In this document: in pieces, positions 8,505-16,019 of the stretch
Numbering within the stretch: the stretch's first letter is position 1
How the letters are laid out: every line of letters starts with the position of its first letter
Source: Desulfobacteraceae bacterium
GTDB lineage: Bacteria > Desulfobacterota > Desulfobacteria > Desulfobacterales > Desulfosalsimonadaceae
Assembly: GCA_024636355.1 (NCBI GenBank)
Contig: JAGXHH010000187.1
Coordinates: forward strand, 1-23,767
Length of the DNA: 23,767 nucleotides
Reading direction: 5' to 3'
Position numbers and translations under genes: made by a program
Notes under the pieces: model-generated
The model's input: the letters and a program-made list of their open reading frames with translations, nothing else
The model's database searches: none
What the model was told of the DNA's origin: nothing

Positions 8505-8554
8505 AAATAAAAAAGCCCTGCACGAAGACCATCAAAGGTCATCTCGCAAGGCTT
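8505..8554 (-). terminator. Intrinsic terminator at the end of the S10-spc-alpha operon
   Basis: Bases 8513-8521 (AAGCCCTGC) pair with 8546-8554 (GCAAGGCTT) with one internal mismatch, and GACC (8527-8530) pairs with GGTC (8537-8540) inside. Read on the minus strand, the hairpin is followed by TTTTTTATTT (complement of 8505-8514). It starts about 50 nt past the rplQ stop and ends the ribosomal cluster. On the plus strand there is no U-tract after it, so it should mainly serve the minus strand. The rest of the 187-nt gap (8416-8602) holds only short imperfect repeats. Confidence 0.82.
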
Positions 8555-8602
8555 CAAAACCGGTAACCGAATGAAACGAATCATCCGCCGGACAAGCTGT
8601 TT

Positions 8603-8989
8603 CTATTTGCTCTCTTTAGCGGGCGCCGCCGGCTTTTCGCCGGTCAATTCGATCATTGAAACGGGGGCTGAATCGCCGGGCCGCGTGCCGATTTTCACGA
8701 TACGGGTGTAGCCGCCGGAAACATTGGCGAAACGTTCCGGAGCCTCTGCGAACAATTTGTGAACCACCGCCTTTTCGCGAATAACGGCCAATGCCTGGCG
8801 CAGGGCGTGCAGATCGCCGCGCTTGGCCAGGGTAACCATATGATCGGCCCACCGCCTGAGTTCCTTGGCTTTGACGTCCGTGGTCCTGATCCGGTCATGC
8901 TTGAAAAGAGATGTGACCATATTGCGAAACATCGCGTCGCGATGACTGCTTGTTCGATTTAATTTAACTCCGCTCTTTCTGTGACGCAT
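8603..8989 (-). CDS. rplQ: 50S ribosomal protein L17
   Basis: L17 binds 23S rRNA near the peptide exit tunnel. The protein opens with MRHRKSGVKLNRTSSHRDAM and continues with MVTSLFKHDRIRTT and AKELRRWADHMVTLAK, which are the standard L17 signature blocks. The 128 residues include a short Lys/Ala-rich tail (PAAPAKESK) beyond the core. It starts 2 nt after the rpoA stop, so the two are translationally linked, and it is the last gene of the alpha operon segment before the terminator. Confidence 0.98.
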   Translation of the reverse strand: MRHRKSGVKLNRTSSHRDAMFRNMVTSLFKHDRIRTTDVKAKELRRWADHMVTLAKRGDLHALRQALAVIREKAVVHKLFAEAPERFANVSGGYTRIVKIGTRPGDSAPVSMIELTGEKPAAPAKESK

Positions 8990-8991
8990 GA

Positions 8992-10020
8992 TTAATTTTC
9001 TCCCTGATCCTGATCATCTTCGGGCGGAACAAAACCATCGAGTTTCATTCCGAGCGAGAGACCCATTTCCGATAACAGTTCTTTTATCTCGTTCAATGAT
9101 TTCCGACCGAAATTCTTTGTCTTCAGCATCTCGGCTTCGGTTCTCTGGACCAATTGGTAGATTTTGCGGATGTTGGCATTTCTGAGGCAGTTGGCACTGC
9201 GCACGGAAAGCTCCAGCTCGTCGACATCCAGGTACAGATTATCGTTGAATTTCGGTTTGGATTCATCCTCGCTCGGTTCCGGAAGAGCCGGTTCCTGATC
9301 CTCATCGAAATTAATAAAGGCGTTCATCTGTTCCTTGAGGATCTTGGCGGCATAGGCAATGGCATTTTCCGGTTTTACGGATCCGTCGGTCCAGATTTCC
9401 ATCGTCAGCTTGTCAAAATCTGTTTTCTGACCCACCCGCGCGTTGCCGACCAGGTAGTTAACCCGTTGAATCGGGGAAAAGACCGAATCGATCGGCAGTG
9501 TCCCGATCGGAGCCTCCTCATCCTGGTTGGCTTCTGCCAGTCGGTATCCTTTGCCGGCCGCAACCCTCATCATCATGGTCAACGGACTGCCGGCGGAAGT
9601 AATGGTTGCGATGTGCTGCCCGGGATTCAATACCTCGACCCGTCCGTCAGGACTGATAATATCGCCCGCTGTCACCACACGCTCACCCTTGGTTCTGATT
9701 TCGATCGTTTTGGGTTCGGCATTGTCGATTTTCACCCGGACCTTTTTCAGGTTCAGAATAATTTCGGATACATCTTCCAAAACACCGGGTACGGTCGAAA
9801 ATTCATGATCAACGCCTTCGATTTTGACCGAAATAATGGCAGCCCCATACAGGGACGAGAGTATGATCCTCCGGAGGGAATTGCCGATGGTATTGCCGAA
9901 TCCCCGTTCCAGAGGCTCCCAGACAAATTTGCCATAGGTCCCCGTCTGATTGGAGATCTGGGCTTTTCCCGGCCGAATCAATTCCCGCCAGTTCATATAT
10001 GTTAATTCATTCAAGGACAT
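8992..10020 (-). CDS. rpoA: DNA-directed RNA polymerase alpha subunit
   Basis: The alpha subunit dimer scaffolds RNA polymerase assembly and contacts UP elements and activators. The 342-residue protein has the N-terminal dimerisation domain (about 10-235) with GFGNTIGNSLRRIILSSL and an acidic linker (EDQEPALPEPSEDE, about 240-255). The C-terminal domain follows (about 262-330) with LSVRSANCLRNANI and the helix-hairpin-helix-like NFGRKSLNEIKE. The ATG at 10020 is chosen because AAGGAG lies 8 nt upstream; an internal Met9 has no comparable site. The 110-nt spacer to rpsD is the longest inside the ribosomal cluster. Confidence 0.98.
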   Translation of the reverse strand: MSLNELTYMNWRELIRPGKAQISNQTGTYGKFVWEPLERGFGNTIGNSLRRIILSSLYGAAIISVKIEGVDHEFSTVPGVLEDVSEIILNLKKVRVKIDNAEPKTIEIRTKGERVVTAGDIISPDGRVEVLNPGQHIATITSAGSPLTMMMRVAAGKGYRLAEANQDEEAPIGTLPIDSVFSPIQRVNYLVGNARVGQKTDFDKLTMEIWTDGSVKPENAIAYAAKILKEQMNAFINFDEDQEPALPEPSEDESKPKFNDNLYLDVDELELSVRSANCLRNANIRKIYQLVQRTEAEMLKTKNFGRKSLNEIKELLSEMGLSLGMKLDGFVPPEDDQDQGEN

Positions 10021-10050
10021 TATATAATCTCCTTAGTGTATTAGGTATCG

Positions 10051-10073
10051 ATCCGAATTTACAGGGGTCGGAT
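10051..10073 (-). other. Small hairpin in the rpsD-rpoA spacer
   Basis: ATCCGA (10051-10056) and TCGGAT (10068-10073) are perfect inverted repeats around an 11-nt loop, inside the 110-nt spacer before rpoA. There is no U-tract, so it is not a terminator. It could be an RNA-processing or stability element, or chance; a six-base stem is weak evidence. Confidence 0.3.
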
Positions 10074-10130
10074 GTCTTTAGGAGATCCAAGAGTAACTGA
10101 TCCGTTTGTCGCGTGAATAGCCAATGCCAA

Positions 10131-10760
10131 CTACTTGGAATAAAATTCGATGATCTGGTTTTCCTGTATCGGCATGGTGATATCTTCACGCACCGGCATG
10201 GTTTTTACCGTACCCTTCAGATTGTCCTTGTCCAGCTCCAGCCATTGCGGCATACCACGGCGAACCACCGCTTCGATGGAATCGACGATACTCTGGACGG
10301 TTTTGCTCTTTTCGTCTACCGAAACCACATCGCCAGCCCTGACCTGGTATGACGGAATATCCACTTTTACCCCGTTGATGCGGAAATGACCATGTTTTAC
10401 CAGTTGTCGGGCCTGGGGTCGGGAATTGGCAAATCCGAACCGGTATATCACATTGTCCAGTCGACGCTCGAGCATCACCAGAAGGTTGGTACCGGTGATC
10501 CCTTTCATTTTATCGGAACGGGCGAAAAAAAGATGGAACTGACTTTCCGAAAGCCCGTACAGACGTCTTACCTTCTGTTTTTCGCGCAACTGGAGACCGT
10601 AATCGGATATTTTCCCACCACGCCGCTGTCCGTGTTGTCCCGGCGGATAAGTGCGGCGGTCAATGGCGCACTTATCGGAATAGCAACGATCTCCTTTGAG
10701 ATACAATTTCAAATTTTCACGCCGGCATAGCCGACAGACAGATCCACGATATCGTGACAA
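10131..10760 (-). CDS. rpsD: 30S ribosomal protein S4 (zinc-binding form)
   Basis: S4 starts 30S assembly by binding the 5' domain of 16S rRNA, and in many bacteria represses its own operon. The 209-residue protein has the N-terminal zinc-finger variant with Cys9, Cys12, Cys26 and Cys31 (CRLC...CYSDKC). This is followed by RRTYPPGQHGQRR and the S4 RNA-binding domain from about 99 (RLDNVIYRFGFANSRPQARQLVKHGH). The position between rpsK and rpoA is the classical alpha-operon order. The leader used for S4 autoregulation in E. coli lies before rpsM; here only 16 nt separate rpmJ and rpsM, so that mechanism has little room. Confidence 0.98.
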   Translation of the reverse strand: MSRYRGSVCRLCRRENLKLYLKGDRCYSDKCAIDRRTYPPGQHGQRRGGKISDYGLQLREKQKVRRLYGLSESQFHLFFARSDKMKGITGTNLLVMLERRLDNVIYRFGFANSRPQARQLVKHGHFRINGVKVDIPSYQVRAGDVVSVDEKSKTVQSIVDSIEAVVRRGMPQWLELDKDNLKGTVKTMPVREDITMPIQENQIIEFYSK

Positions 10761-10811
10761 CGTATTCTCCCCTTATATCTATATTCGAATCAAACCCGAT
10801 AGGCTCTATAT

Positions 10812-11204
10812 TTAGACTCTGCGGCGCTTGGGCGGTTTGCATCCGTTATGAGGCACCGGAGTCACATCCTTGATCATAACGACATTGAATCCGACAGACT
10901 GCAACGTTTTAATCGCGGATTCACGACCGGGACCAGGGCCTTTCACATACACCTCGACATTCTTCAAACCATGCTCTTTGGCTTTTTTGGCGGCATCTTC
11001 AGAGGCAAGCTGTGCGGCAAACGGCGTACTTTTCCGGGAGCCTTTGAAACCGTTCATCCCGGCACTGGACCAGGAGATTACATTACCCGTGGGATCCGTA
11101 ATGGTAATGATTGTGTTGTTAAACGTGGACTGAATATGTACAACCCCGTTGAGTATATTCTTTTTGACCTTCTTTTTTGTCCGGACTGCTTTTCTTTTAG
11201 CCAT
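10812..11204 (-). CDS. rpsK: 30S ribosomal protein S11
   Basis: S11 sits on the 30S platform near the 3' end of 16S rRNA and the mRNA exit. The 130-residue protein contains GVVHIQSTFNNTIITITDPTGN, SWSSAGMNGFKGSRKSTPFAAQ and the C-terminal DVTPVPHNGCKPPKRRRV, all typical of the family. A short Lys-rich N-terminus (MAKRKAVRTKKKVKK) replaces the longer tails of some homologues. It follows rpsM after 26 nt, with an AAAGGCG-like ribosome site. Confidence 0.98.
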   Translation of the reverse strand: MAKRKAVRTKKKVKKNILNGVVHIQSTFNNTIITITDPTGNVISWSSAGMNGFKGSRKSTPFAAQLASEDAAKKAKEHGLKNVEVYVKGPGPGRESAIKTLQSVGFNVVMIKDVTPVPHNGCKPPKRRRV

Positions 11205-11230
11205 CGTTTATCGCCTTTATCTCGGTTCAA

Positions 11231-11614
11231 TTACTTCTTCTTCGCGCCGCCCTTTTTCTTCACTGCCGCCCGCCGCGGCCCTTTACGTGTACGCGCATTG
11301 GTGCTGGTGCGTTGTCCATGGACGGGCAGGCCTCTGCGGTGACGGAGTCCCCGGTAGCACCCAAGGTCCATTAACCGTTTAATATTCATCGAAACGTCGG
11401 TGCGGAGTTCACCTTCCACTTTGTGCTCGCTGTCGATGGCCTTCCGTATTTCATTGACTTCCGCATCGGACAAGTCATCTGTCTTGATCGTCTCCTGGAT
11501 ACCCAACTTCAACAAAATCTGACGGGATGTAGACAACCCGATCCCGTAAATGTATGTCAGGCCGACGCCAATCTGCTTGCCCCTCGGTAAATCGACTCCT
11601 GCAATTCTTGCCAA
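11231..11614 (-). CDS. rpsM: 30S ribosomal protein S13
   Basis: S13 is in the 30S head and contacts L5 and the P-site tRNA across the subunit bridge. The 127-residue sequence begins MARIAGVDLPRGKQIGVGLTYIYGIG and has a helix-turn region near 27-50. It carries the conserved RGLRHRRGLPVHGQRTSTNARTRKGPR, and its tail is very Lys-rich (KKKGGAKKK). It follows rpmJ after 16 nt; the spacer on the minus strand includes AAAGGAGG, a strong ribosome site. Confidence 0.98.
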   Translation of the reverse strand: MARIAGVDLPRGKQIGVGLTYIYGIGLSTSRQILLKLGIQETIKTDDLSDAEVNEIRKAIDSEHKVEGELRTDVSMNIKRLMDLGCYRGLRHRRGLPVHGQRTSTNARTRKGPRRAAVKKKGGAKKK

Positions 11615-11630
11615 TGTACCTGCCTCCTTT

Positions 11631-11744
11631 TTATCCCTGCCGCTGTTTATGCCGTTTGTTGGAGCAAATCACCCGAACAGTGCCTCTGCGCTTAACGATC
11701 TTGCAGTTGCGGCAAATTTTTTTAACGGACGCTCTTACCTTCAT
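11631..11744 (-). CDS. rpmJ: 50S ribosomal protein L36 (zinc-binding form)
   Basis: This 37-residue protein reads MKVRASVKKICRNCKIVKRR followed by GTVRVICSNKRHKQRQG, which is L36. Cys11, Cys14, Cys27 and His32 form the complete zinc ribbon, so it is the zinc-dependent form rather than the cysteine-free paralogue used under zinc limitation. L36 binds late to 23S rRNA near the GTPase-associated region. It lies between infA (54 nt) and rpsM (16 nt), the usual place, and ends with TAA. Confidence 0.97.
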   Translation of the reverse strand: MKVRASVKKICRNCKIVKRRGTVRVICSNKRHKQRQG

Positions 11745-11798
11745 GTCATCTCCTTAATCTGCGCATCGTCTCAGATTTCCGGCACACAGATGCCGACC

Positions 11799-12017
11799 TC
11801 ATTTAGACCGGTAAGTGATCCGACCACGAGTCAGATCATACGGGGACAATTCCACCGTAACCGAATCGCCCGGCAATATCTTTATAAAATGCATCCGCAT
11901 CTTTCCAGAAAGATGCGCCAGTATCTGATGCTTATTTTCAAGTTCAACTTTAAACATCGCATTGGGCAAGGTCTCCAGCACCTTGCCTTGAACCTTGATC
12001 GGTTCCTCCTTTGTCAT
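11799..12017 (-). CDS. infA: Translation initiation factor IF-1
   Basis: IF-1 blocks the ribosomal A site during initiation. The 72-residue protein is the usual size and one S1-type OB fold, with LPNAMFKVELEN, ILAHLSGKMRMHFIKILPGD and VELSPYDLTRGRITYR. A GGGGGAT-like ribosome site precedes the ATG. It follows secY by 78 nt with no map or adk gene between, and precedes rpmJ by 54 nt. Confidence 0.98.
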   Translation of the reverse strand: MTKEEPIKVQGKVLETLPNAMFKVELENKHQILAHLSGKMRMHFIKILPGDSVTVELSPYDLTRGRITYRSK

Positions 12018-12095
12018 TCAAATCCCCCTAATCGGAAAAGTTACGGTATTACGCCCGGTATAAAGAGCGTGAATGTAATCTTGCATAAAAGTATC

Positions 12096-13418
12096 CTACC
12101 GCCGTTTCCGCTTACCGGAGGCAGCTGTCATGAACCCTTCGTAATTGCGGGTAATCAGATGAGATTCCACCTGCCTGACCGTATCTATGGAAACCCCGAC
12201 CACAATCAGAAGTGCCGTGCCACCGAAATAAAACGGTACATTGAACTGCGTCATCAGAACGGATGGAAGCACACATACCGCAGATACATAGAGTGCGCCG
12301 CCCACAGTAATCCGGGTCAGGACTTTATCGATATAATCGGACGTCCGTTTGCCGGGCCGGATACCCGGAATGTAGCCACCGTACTTTTTCATATTTTCCG
12401 CTACATCGGCCGGATTAAACACAATGGCCGTGTAAAAAAAGCAGAAGAAGAAAATGAAAGCAACAAACATGAGCTCATAGATGATCGTTCCAGGCGCAAG
12501 AGCCGCTGAAACCGATTGCATGAACGGAACGGATTCGAAAAAGCTCGCGATTGTCGCAGGGAACATGATCAGTGACGATGCGAAAATAGGGGGTATAACT
12601 CCGGAAGTATTGATCTTGAGTGGAAGGTGCGTGCTCTGGCCGCCGTACATCTTCCGGCCGACCACTCGTTTGGCATACTGAACCGGAATTCGGCGTTGCC
12701 CCTGTTCCATAAAGATGATGAACGCCACTACGCCAACCATCAGCACCAGAAGGAAGGCAATGGCAAAAATACCCATTTCTCCGGTGGACATCATCATGAA
12801 CGTATTGCCGATGGCACTCGGCATCCCCGCGACAATCCCTGCGAAAATAATCAAGGAGATGCCGTTGCCGATGCCCCGTTCACTGATCTGTTCACCGAGC
12901 CACATGATAAAGGCCGTGCCGGCGGTCAGGGTAATCATTGTCATGAGACGGAACGGCCAGCCGGGAGCCAGCACGATAGCGGCTGCACCCGGTGCGGTCA
13001 TGTTCTCGAGTCCGACGGCAATGCCGAAACCCTGTATAATACTTAACACCACGGTTCCATACCGGGTATACTGGGTGATTTTCTTGCGCCCCTGTTCACC
13101 CTCTTTCTTCAGTTGTTCAAGGTGAGGAATGACCACGGTGAGCAGCTGAATAATAATCGATGCACTGATATACGGCATGATCCCGAGTGCAAACACGGAA
13201 AGCCTTTCCAGGGCGCCGCCGGAAAACATGTCGAAAATACCGAAGATCGTATTCTGGTGTCGGGCGAAAAAGGAGGCGAGTGCATCGCCGTCAACACCCG
13301 GAGTGGGAATATGGACACCGATCCTGTATACGGCAAGCAGGGCCAGCGTATAAAGAATTCGTCGCTTGAGTTCGGGTATCTTTAAAATGTTCTGAACACC
13401 GGCATTGGAAACCGCCAT
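12096..13418 (-). CDS. secY: Protein translocase channel subunit SecY
   Basis: SecY forms the inner-membrane channel for protein export and membrane insertion with SecE and SecG. The 440-residue protein has ten predicted membrane helices. Marker blocks are FDMFSGGALERLSVFALGIMP (62-82, plug and helix 2), KKEGEQGRKKITQYTRYGT (104-122), GEQISERGIGNGISLIIF (175-192), RRIPVQYAKR near 241 and NPADVAENMKKYGGYIPGIRPG in the last third. The C-terminus is basic (SGKRKRR). It starts 1 nt after the rplO stop, as is usual in the spc segment. Confidence 0.98.
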   Translation of the reverse strand: MAVSNAGVQNILKIPELKRRILYTLALLAVYRIGVHIPTPGVDGDALASFFARHQNTIFGIFDMFSGGALERLSVFALGIMPYISASIIIQLLTVVIPHLEQLKKEGEQGRKKITQYTRYGTVVLSIIQGFGIAVGLENMTAPGAAAIVLAPGWPFRLMTMITLTAGTAFIMWLGEQISERGIGNGISLIIFAGIVAGMPSAIGNTFMMMSTGEMGIFAIAFLLVLMVGVVAFIIFMEQGQRRIPVQYAKRVVGRKMYGGQSTHLPLKINTSGVIPPIFASSLIMFPATIASFFESVPFMQSVSAALAPGTIIYELMFVAFIFFFCFFYTAIVFNPADVAENMKKYGGYIPGIRPGKRTSDYIDKVLTRITVGGALYVSAVCVLPSVLMTQFNVPFYFGGTALLIVVGVSIDTVRQVESHLITRNYEGFMTAASGKRKRR

Positions 13419-13419
13419 A

Positions 13420-13860
13420 TTATTCGACCTCTACCTTACCGCCGGCTGCCTCGACCTTTTTCCGGGCCGATTCGCTGACAGCAGCGAGTTTTATATTCAG
13501 TGAAATGGAAATATCGCCCTGCCCCAGTAATTTAACCGGCTTGGCTTTTTCCTTTATAAGGCCGGCGGAAATCAGTGCTGCGCGATCGACATCGGCTCCA
13601 CTTTCGAACCGATCCAGATCCCGCAGGTTGATAACGGTATATGCGGCTTTAAAAATGTTGGTAAACCCGCGTTTCGGCAAACGTCGGTGCAATGGCATCT
13701 GGCCGCCTTCGTAGCCGGGACGCACACCACCGCCGGAGCGGGATTTTTGCCCCTTGTGCCCTTTGCCGGAGGTTTTGCCCAGGCCCGATCCGGGACCTCG
13801 GCCCACGCGCTTGCGGGATGTTCTGGCGCCTTTTTCCGGCGCAAGATCGTGCAGTCTCAT
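13420..13860 (-). CDS. rplO: 50S ribosomal protein L15
   Basis: L15 is a late-assembling 50S protein. The 146-residue sequence has the Gly/Arg-rich unstructured N-terminal arm MRLHDLAPEKGARTSRKRVG, GSGLGKTSGKGHKGQKSRSGG and RRLPKRGFTN, then a globular domain with LGQGDISISLNIKLAAVSESARKKVEAAGG. Its ATG overlaps the rpmD stop by four bases (ATGA, 13857-13860), so the pair is probably coupled in translation. secY follows after 1 nt. Confidence 0.98.
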   Translation of the reverse strand: MRLHDLAPEKGARTSRKRVGRGPGSGLGKTSGKGHKGQKSRSGGGVRPGYEGGQMPLHRRLPKRGFTNIFKAAYTVINLRDLDRFESGADVDRAALISAGLIKEKAKPVKLLGQGDISISLNIKLAAVSESARKKVEAAGGKVEVE

Positions 13861-14042
13861 GCTTTTTCCTCCACGCGAACAAGATGCGATACTTTGTTGG
13901 CCATTCCCCGAATGGCCGGAGTGTCTTCAAGCTCAACGGTTTTATGCATTTTGGTCAGCCCCATGCCCCGCAGTACCCGCCGGTGTTTTTCCGGACGGCC
14001 GTGCATGCTCCTAACCAGCGTAATCAATATTCGGCCAGCCAT
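13857..14042 (-). CDS. rpmD: 50S ribosomal protein L30
   Basis: The 61-residue protein MAGRILITLVRSMHGRPEKHRR... with LRGMGLTKMHKTVELEDTPAIRGMANKVSHLVRVEE matches L30, a small 50S protein missing in some bacteria. It lies between rpsE (20 nt) and rplO (4-nt overlap), the standard spc order. Length is normal. Confidence 0.97.
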   Translation of the reverse strand: MAGRILITLVRSMHGRPEKHRRVLRGMGLTKMHKTVELEDTPAIRGMANKVSHLVRVEEKA

Positions 14043-14062
14043 GATTAAATCCTTACTTTGCG

Positions 14063-14557
14063 TTACAGTTCTTCTACTTTAAGACCGCGTTTCATTGCGA
14101 CCGTATCCCGGCTCTGCAAATTTTCCAACCCGGCCATCGTCGCTTTGACAACGTTGTGCGGATTGCTGGACCCCTGGCATTTGGTCAGAATGTTTCGAAT
14201 GCCGACGGCTTCAAGTACTGCCCGTACTGCGCCACCCGCAATAACGCCGGTGCCTTTGCCGGCCGGTTTCAGAAATACGCTGCCAGCACCGTATTTACCG
14301 GTGATCGAATACGGAATTGTGCCGTCGATCAGCGGGACATCAATCATACTTTTCTTCGCTTTCTCGACACCTTTACGAATCGCTTCAGGCACTTCATGGG
14401 CCTTGCCCAAACCATACCCGACCCGGCCTTCTCCGTCGCCGACAACCACTACGGCGCTGAAGCTGAACCGGCGTCCGCCCTTGACGACCTTGGCGACTCT
14501 GCTGATGTGAACGACCTTGTCAATAAACAAGTTTTCTTCTGTTTCTTTCTTGAACAA
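14063..14557 (-). CDS. rpsE: 30S ribosomal protein S5
   Basis: S5 is at the mRNA entry and decoding-fidelity region of the 30S subunit. The 164-residue protein has the N-terminal double-stranded RNA-binding fold with RVAKVVKGGRRFSFSAVVVVGDGEGRVGYGLGKAHEVPEAI (about 20-60). The C-terminal half contains LKPAGKGTGVIAGGAVRAVLEAVGI, GSSNPHNVVKAT and GLENL. An AAGGAGG-like ribosome site precedes the start. rplR lies 22 nt upstream. Confidence 0.98.
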   Translation of the reverse strand: MFKKETEENLFIDKVVHISRVAKVVKGGRRFSFSAVVVVGDGEGRVGYGLGKAHEVPEAIRKGVEKAKKSMIDVPLIDGTIPYSITGKYGAGSVFLKPAGKGTGVIAGGAVRAVLEAVGIRNILTKCQGSSNPHNVVKATMAGLENLQSRDTVAMKRGLKVEEL

Positions 14558-14579
14558 GGGATCGCCTCCTTAGATATAT

Positions 14580-14948
14580 TTAAAAATCCAATCCGATTTC
14601 ACGTGCACCGTCGGATATCGCCTTGACCCGTCCGTGATACTTATAACCGTTTCTGTCGAATACGACGGATTTTATCCCTTTTTCCGTTGCACGTTTCGCA
14701 AGAAGCTTGCCGATCTGATTGGCGGTCGCCACCTTGTTCTCGGATTTCTCGCTGTCGCGGACATCTTTTTCTACAGTCGATGCGGAAGCCAGTGTTTCGC
14801 CCCTGGTGTCGTCAATTATCTGGGCATAGATGTGTTTGGCGCTTCTGAAGACTGTCAGGCGAGGGCGCTCCGGCGTGCCGAATACGGTGCTCCGAATCCG
14901 CCTCTTACGTTTAAGACGCATGGCTTTTTTGATATGCATGGAACCCAT
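14580..14948 (-). CDS. rplR: 50S ribosomal protein L18
   Basis: L18 binds 5S rRNA in the central protuberance with L5 and L25. The 122-residue protein has RLKRKRRIRSTVFGTPERPRLTVFRS, KHIYAQIIDD, and the C-terminal VVFDRNGYKYHGRVKAISDGAREIGLDF, all diagnostic. Met4 is an alternative start only three codons in. It lies between rplF (33 nt) and rpsE (22 nt). Confidence 0.97.
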   Translation of the reverse strand: MGSMHIKKAMRLKRKRRIRSTVFGTPERPRLTVFRSAKHIYAQIIDDTRGETLASASTVEKDVRDSEKSENKVATANQIGKLLAKRATEKGIKSVVFDRNGYKYHGRVKAISDGAREIGLDF

Positions 14949-14981
14949 GATTGTCTGACCTTCTGAGCTAAAATGAATAGT

Positions 14982-15515
14982 TTATTTCGCAGTTTTACCG
15001 GCTTTGCGCTGAATGATCTCCTCGGCATACTTGATGCCCTTGCCTTTATACGGCTCCGGTGGCCGGAAACGCCGAATGGAGGCCGCCGCAAACCCCAGCA
15101 ACTCCTTGTCGATTCCAGACAAGCGGATCGTCGATTTCTCGACCTGGGCGGAAACACCCGCAGGAAGCGGATAATTGATCGGGTGAGAGTATCCCAGGTG
15201 CAGTTCAATGCTGTCACCCTTCATCTCGGCCCGGTATCCGATGCCGTTGATCTCGAGCACACGGACGAATCCGTCAGTGACGCCGGTGATCATATTTGCC
15301 ACCACTGCCCGGGTGGTACCCCAGAGGGCTTTGGTCTTCTTATCGTTGCGCCGGACCGCTACCTGGATCAGATTTTCCTCGATGTTCAAATCGACATCCG
15401 GATGAACGGCATGCGTGAGGGACCCTTTATCGCTTTGAACGGTAAGGACATGATTGTTGTATGTAACTTTTGCTTTTTCCGGTACCGGAATCGGTTTTTT
15501 CCCAACGCGAGACAT
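14982..15515 (-). CDS. rplF: 50S ribosomal protein L6
   Basis: L6 supports the factor-binding region next to the sarcin-ricin loop. The open frame extends to 15536, but the ATG at 15515 is chosen because the family begins MSRVGKKPIPVP and AAGGAG lies 7 nt upstream (15523-15528). The longer form would also run past the rpsH stop. With this start it has 177 residues, the normal size, and two L6 repeats (about 10-80 and 90-165). The second carries the C-terminal signature RRFRPPEPYKGKGIKYAEE. It follows rpsH by 14 nt. Confidence 0.97.
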   Translation of the reverse strand: MSRVGKKPIPVPEKAKVTYNNHVLTVQSDKGSLTHAVHPDVDLNIEENLIQVAVRRNDKKTKALWGTTRAVVANMITGVTDGFVRVLEINGIGYRAEMKGDSIELHLGYSHPINYPLPAGVSAQVEKSTIRLSGIDKELLGFAAASIRRFRPPEPYKGKGIKYAEEIIQRKAGKTAK

Positions 15516-15522
15516 TATTCCA

Positions 15523-15528
15523 CTCCTT
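15523..15528 (-). promoter_or_regulatory. Ribosome binding site that decides the rplF start
   Basis: On the minus strand AAGGAG stands 7 nt before the ATG at 15515 and directly after the rpsH stop (15530-15532). No such site exists before the in-frame upstream start at 15536, which lies within rpsH. Confidence 0.75.
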
Positions 15529-15529
15529 G

Positions 15530-15928
15530 CTACCAAATATTGCAGAGGATTTCGCCGCCTATGTTTTCTTTTCTGGCCTGCCTGTCGGTCATCAACCCCT
15601 TAGAGGTGGACAGCACGGAAATCCCCAGGCCGTTTAAGACCGGCTTGATCTCCTTGCCCGGCACATAATTGCGCCGGCTCGGCTTGCTCACCCGCTCTAT
15701 CCCATAAATCACATGCTCGTCTTTATTACCGTACTTCAAGTAGACGCGCAGAATTCCCTGCTTATTGTCCTTGATGAACTTGTAATTCTTGATGAAACCT
15801 TCTTTTTTCATCACCTCGGCCAAAGCGGTCTTTATTCTGGAGCCCGGCATATCCACACTTTTGTGTTTCGCATTTCCGGCGTTCCGGATGCGGGTCAACA
15901 TATCCGCAAGTGGATCAGTTAACGTCAT
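15530..15928 (-). CDS. rpsH: 30S ribosomal protein S8
   Basis: S8 binds helix 21 of 16S rRNA and in enterobacteria represses spc-operon translation. The 132-residue protein begins MTLTDPLADMLTRIRNA and includes KEGFIKNYK, RVSKPSRRNYV and the C-terminal signature GLGISVLSTSKGLMTDRQAR with GGEILCNIW. A GGAG sits 6 nt before the start. The spacer to rpsN is 91 nt, longer than most in the cluster, and contains only a short palindrome. Confidence 0.98.
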   Translation of the reverse strand: MTLTDPLADMLTRIRNAGNAKHKSVDMPGSRIKTALAEVMKKEGFIKNYKFIKDNKQGILRVYLKYGNKDEHVIYGIERVSKPSRRNYVPGKEIKPVLNGLGISVLSTSKGLMTDRQARKENIGGEILCNIW

Positions 15929-16019
15929 GGTCTACTCCGTCGTATCATTAGATGATATGATCTTATGTTCTTGCCTGTAGTTTGATTGTAATGAAACCGG
16001 TCACCAAAATTGGCCGGGT

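Noticed and set aside
8360..8584. 74-codon minus-strand frame between rplQ and comEC
   Set aside because: It runs through the rplQ terminator and into the comEC end, and has no ribosome site.
9154..10005. 283-codon plus-strand open frame inside rpoA
   Set aside because: Shadow of rpoA in antisense; no independent support.
12018..12095. Possible internal promoter before infA (TTTATA-like on the minus strand)
   Set aside because: The -35 partner is poor and the match is within chance for this base composition.
11550..12509. 319-codon plus-strand open frame across infA and secY
   Set aside because: Antisense to rpmJ, infA and secY, with no ribosome site and no domain.
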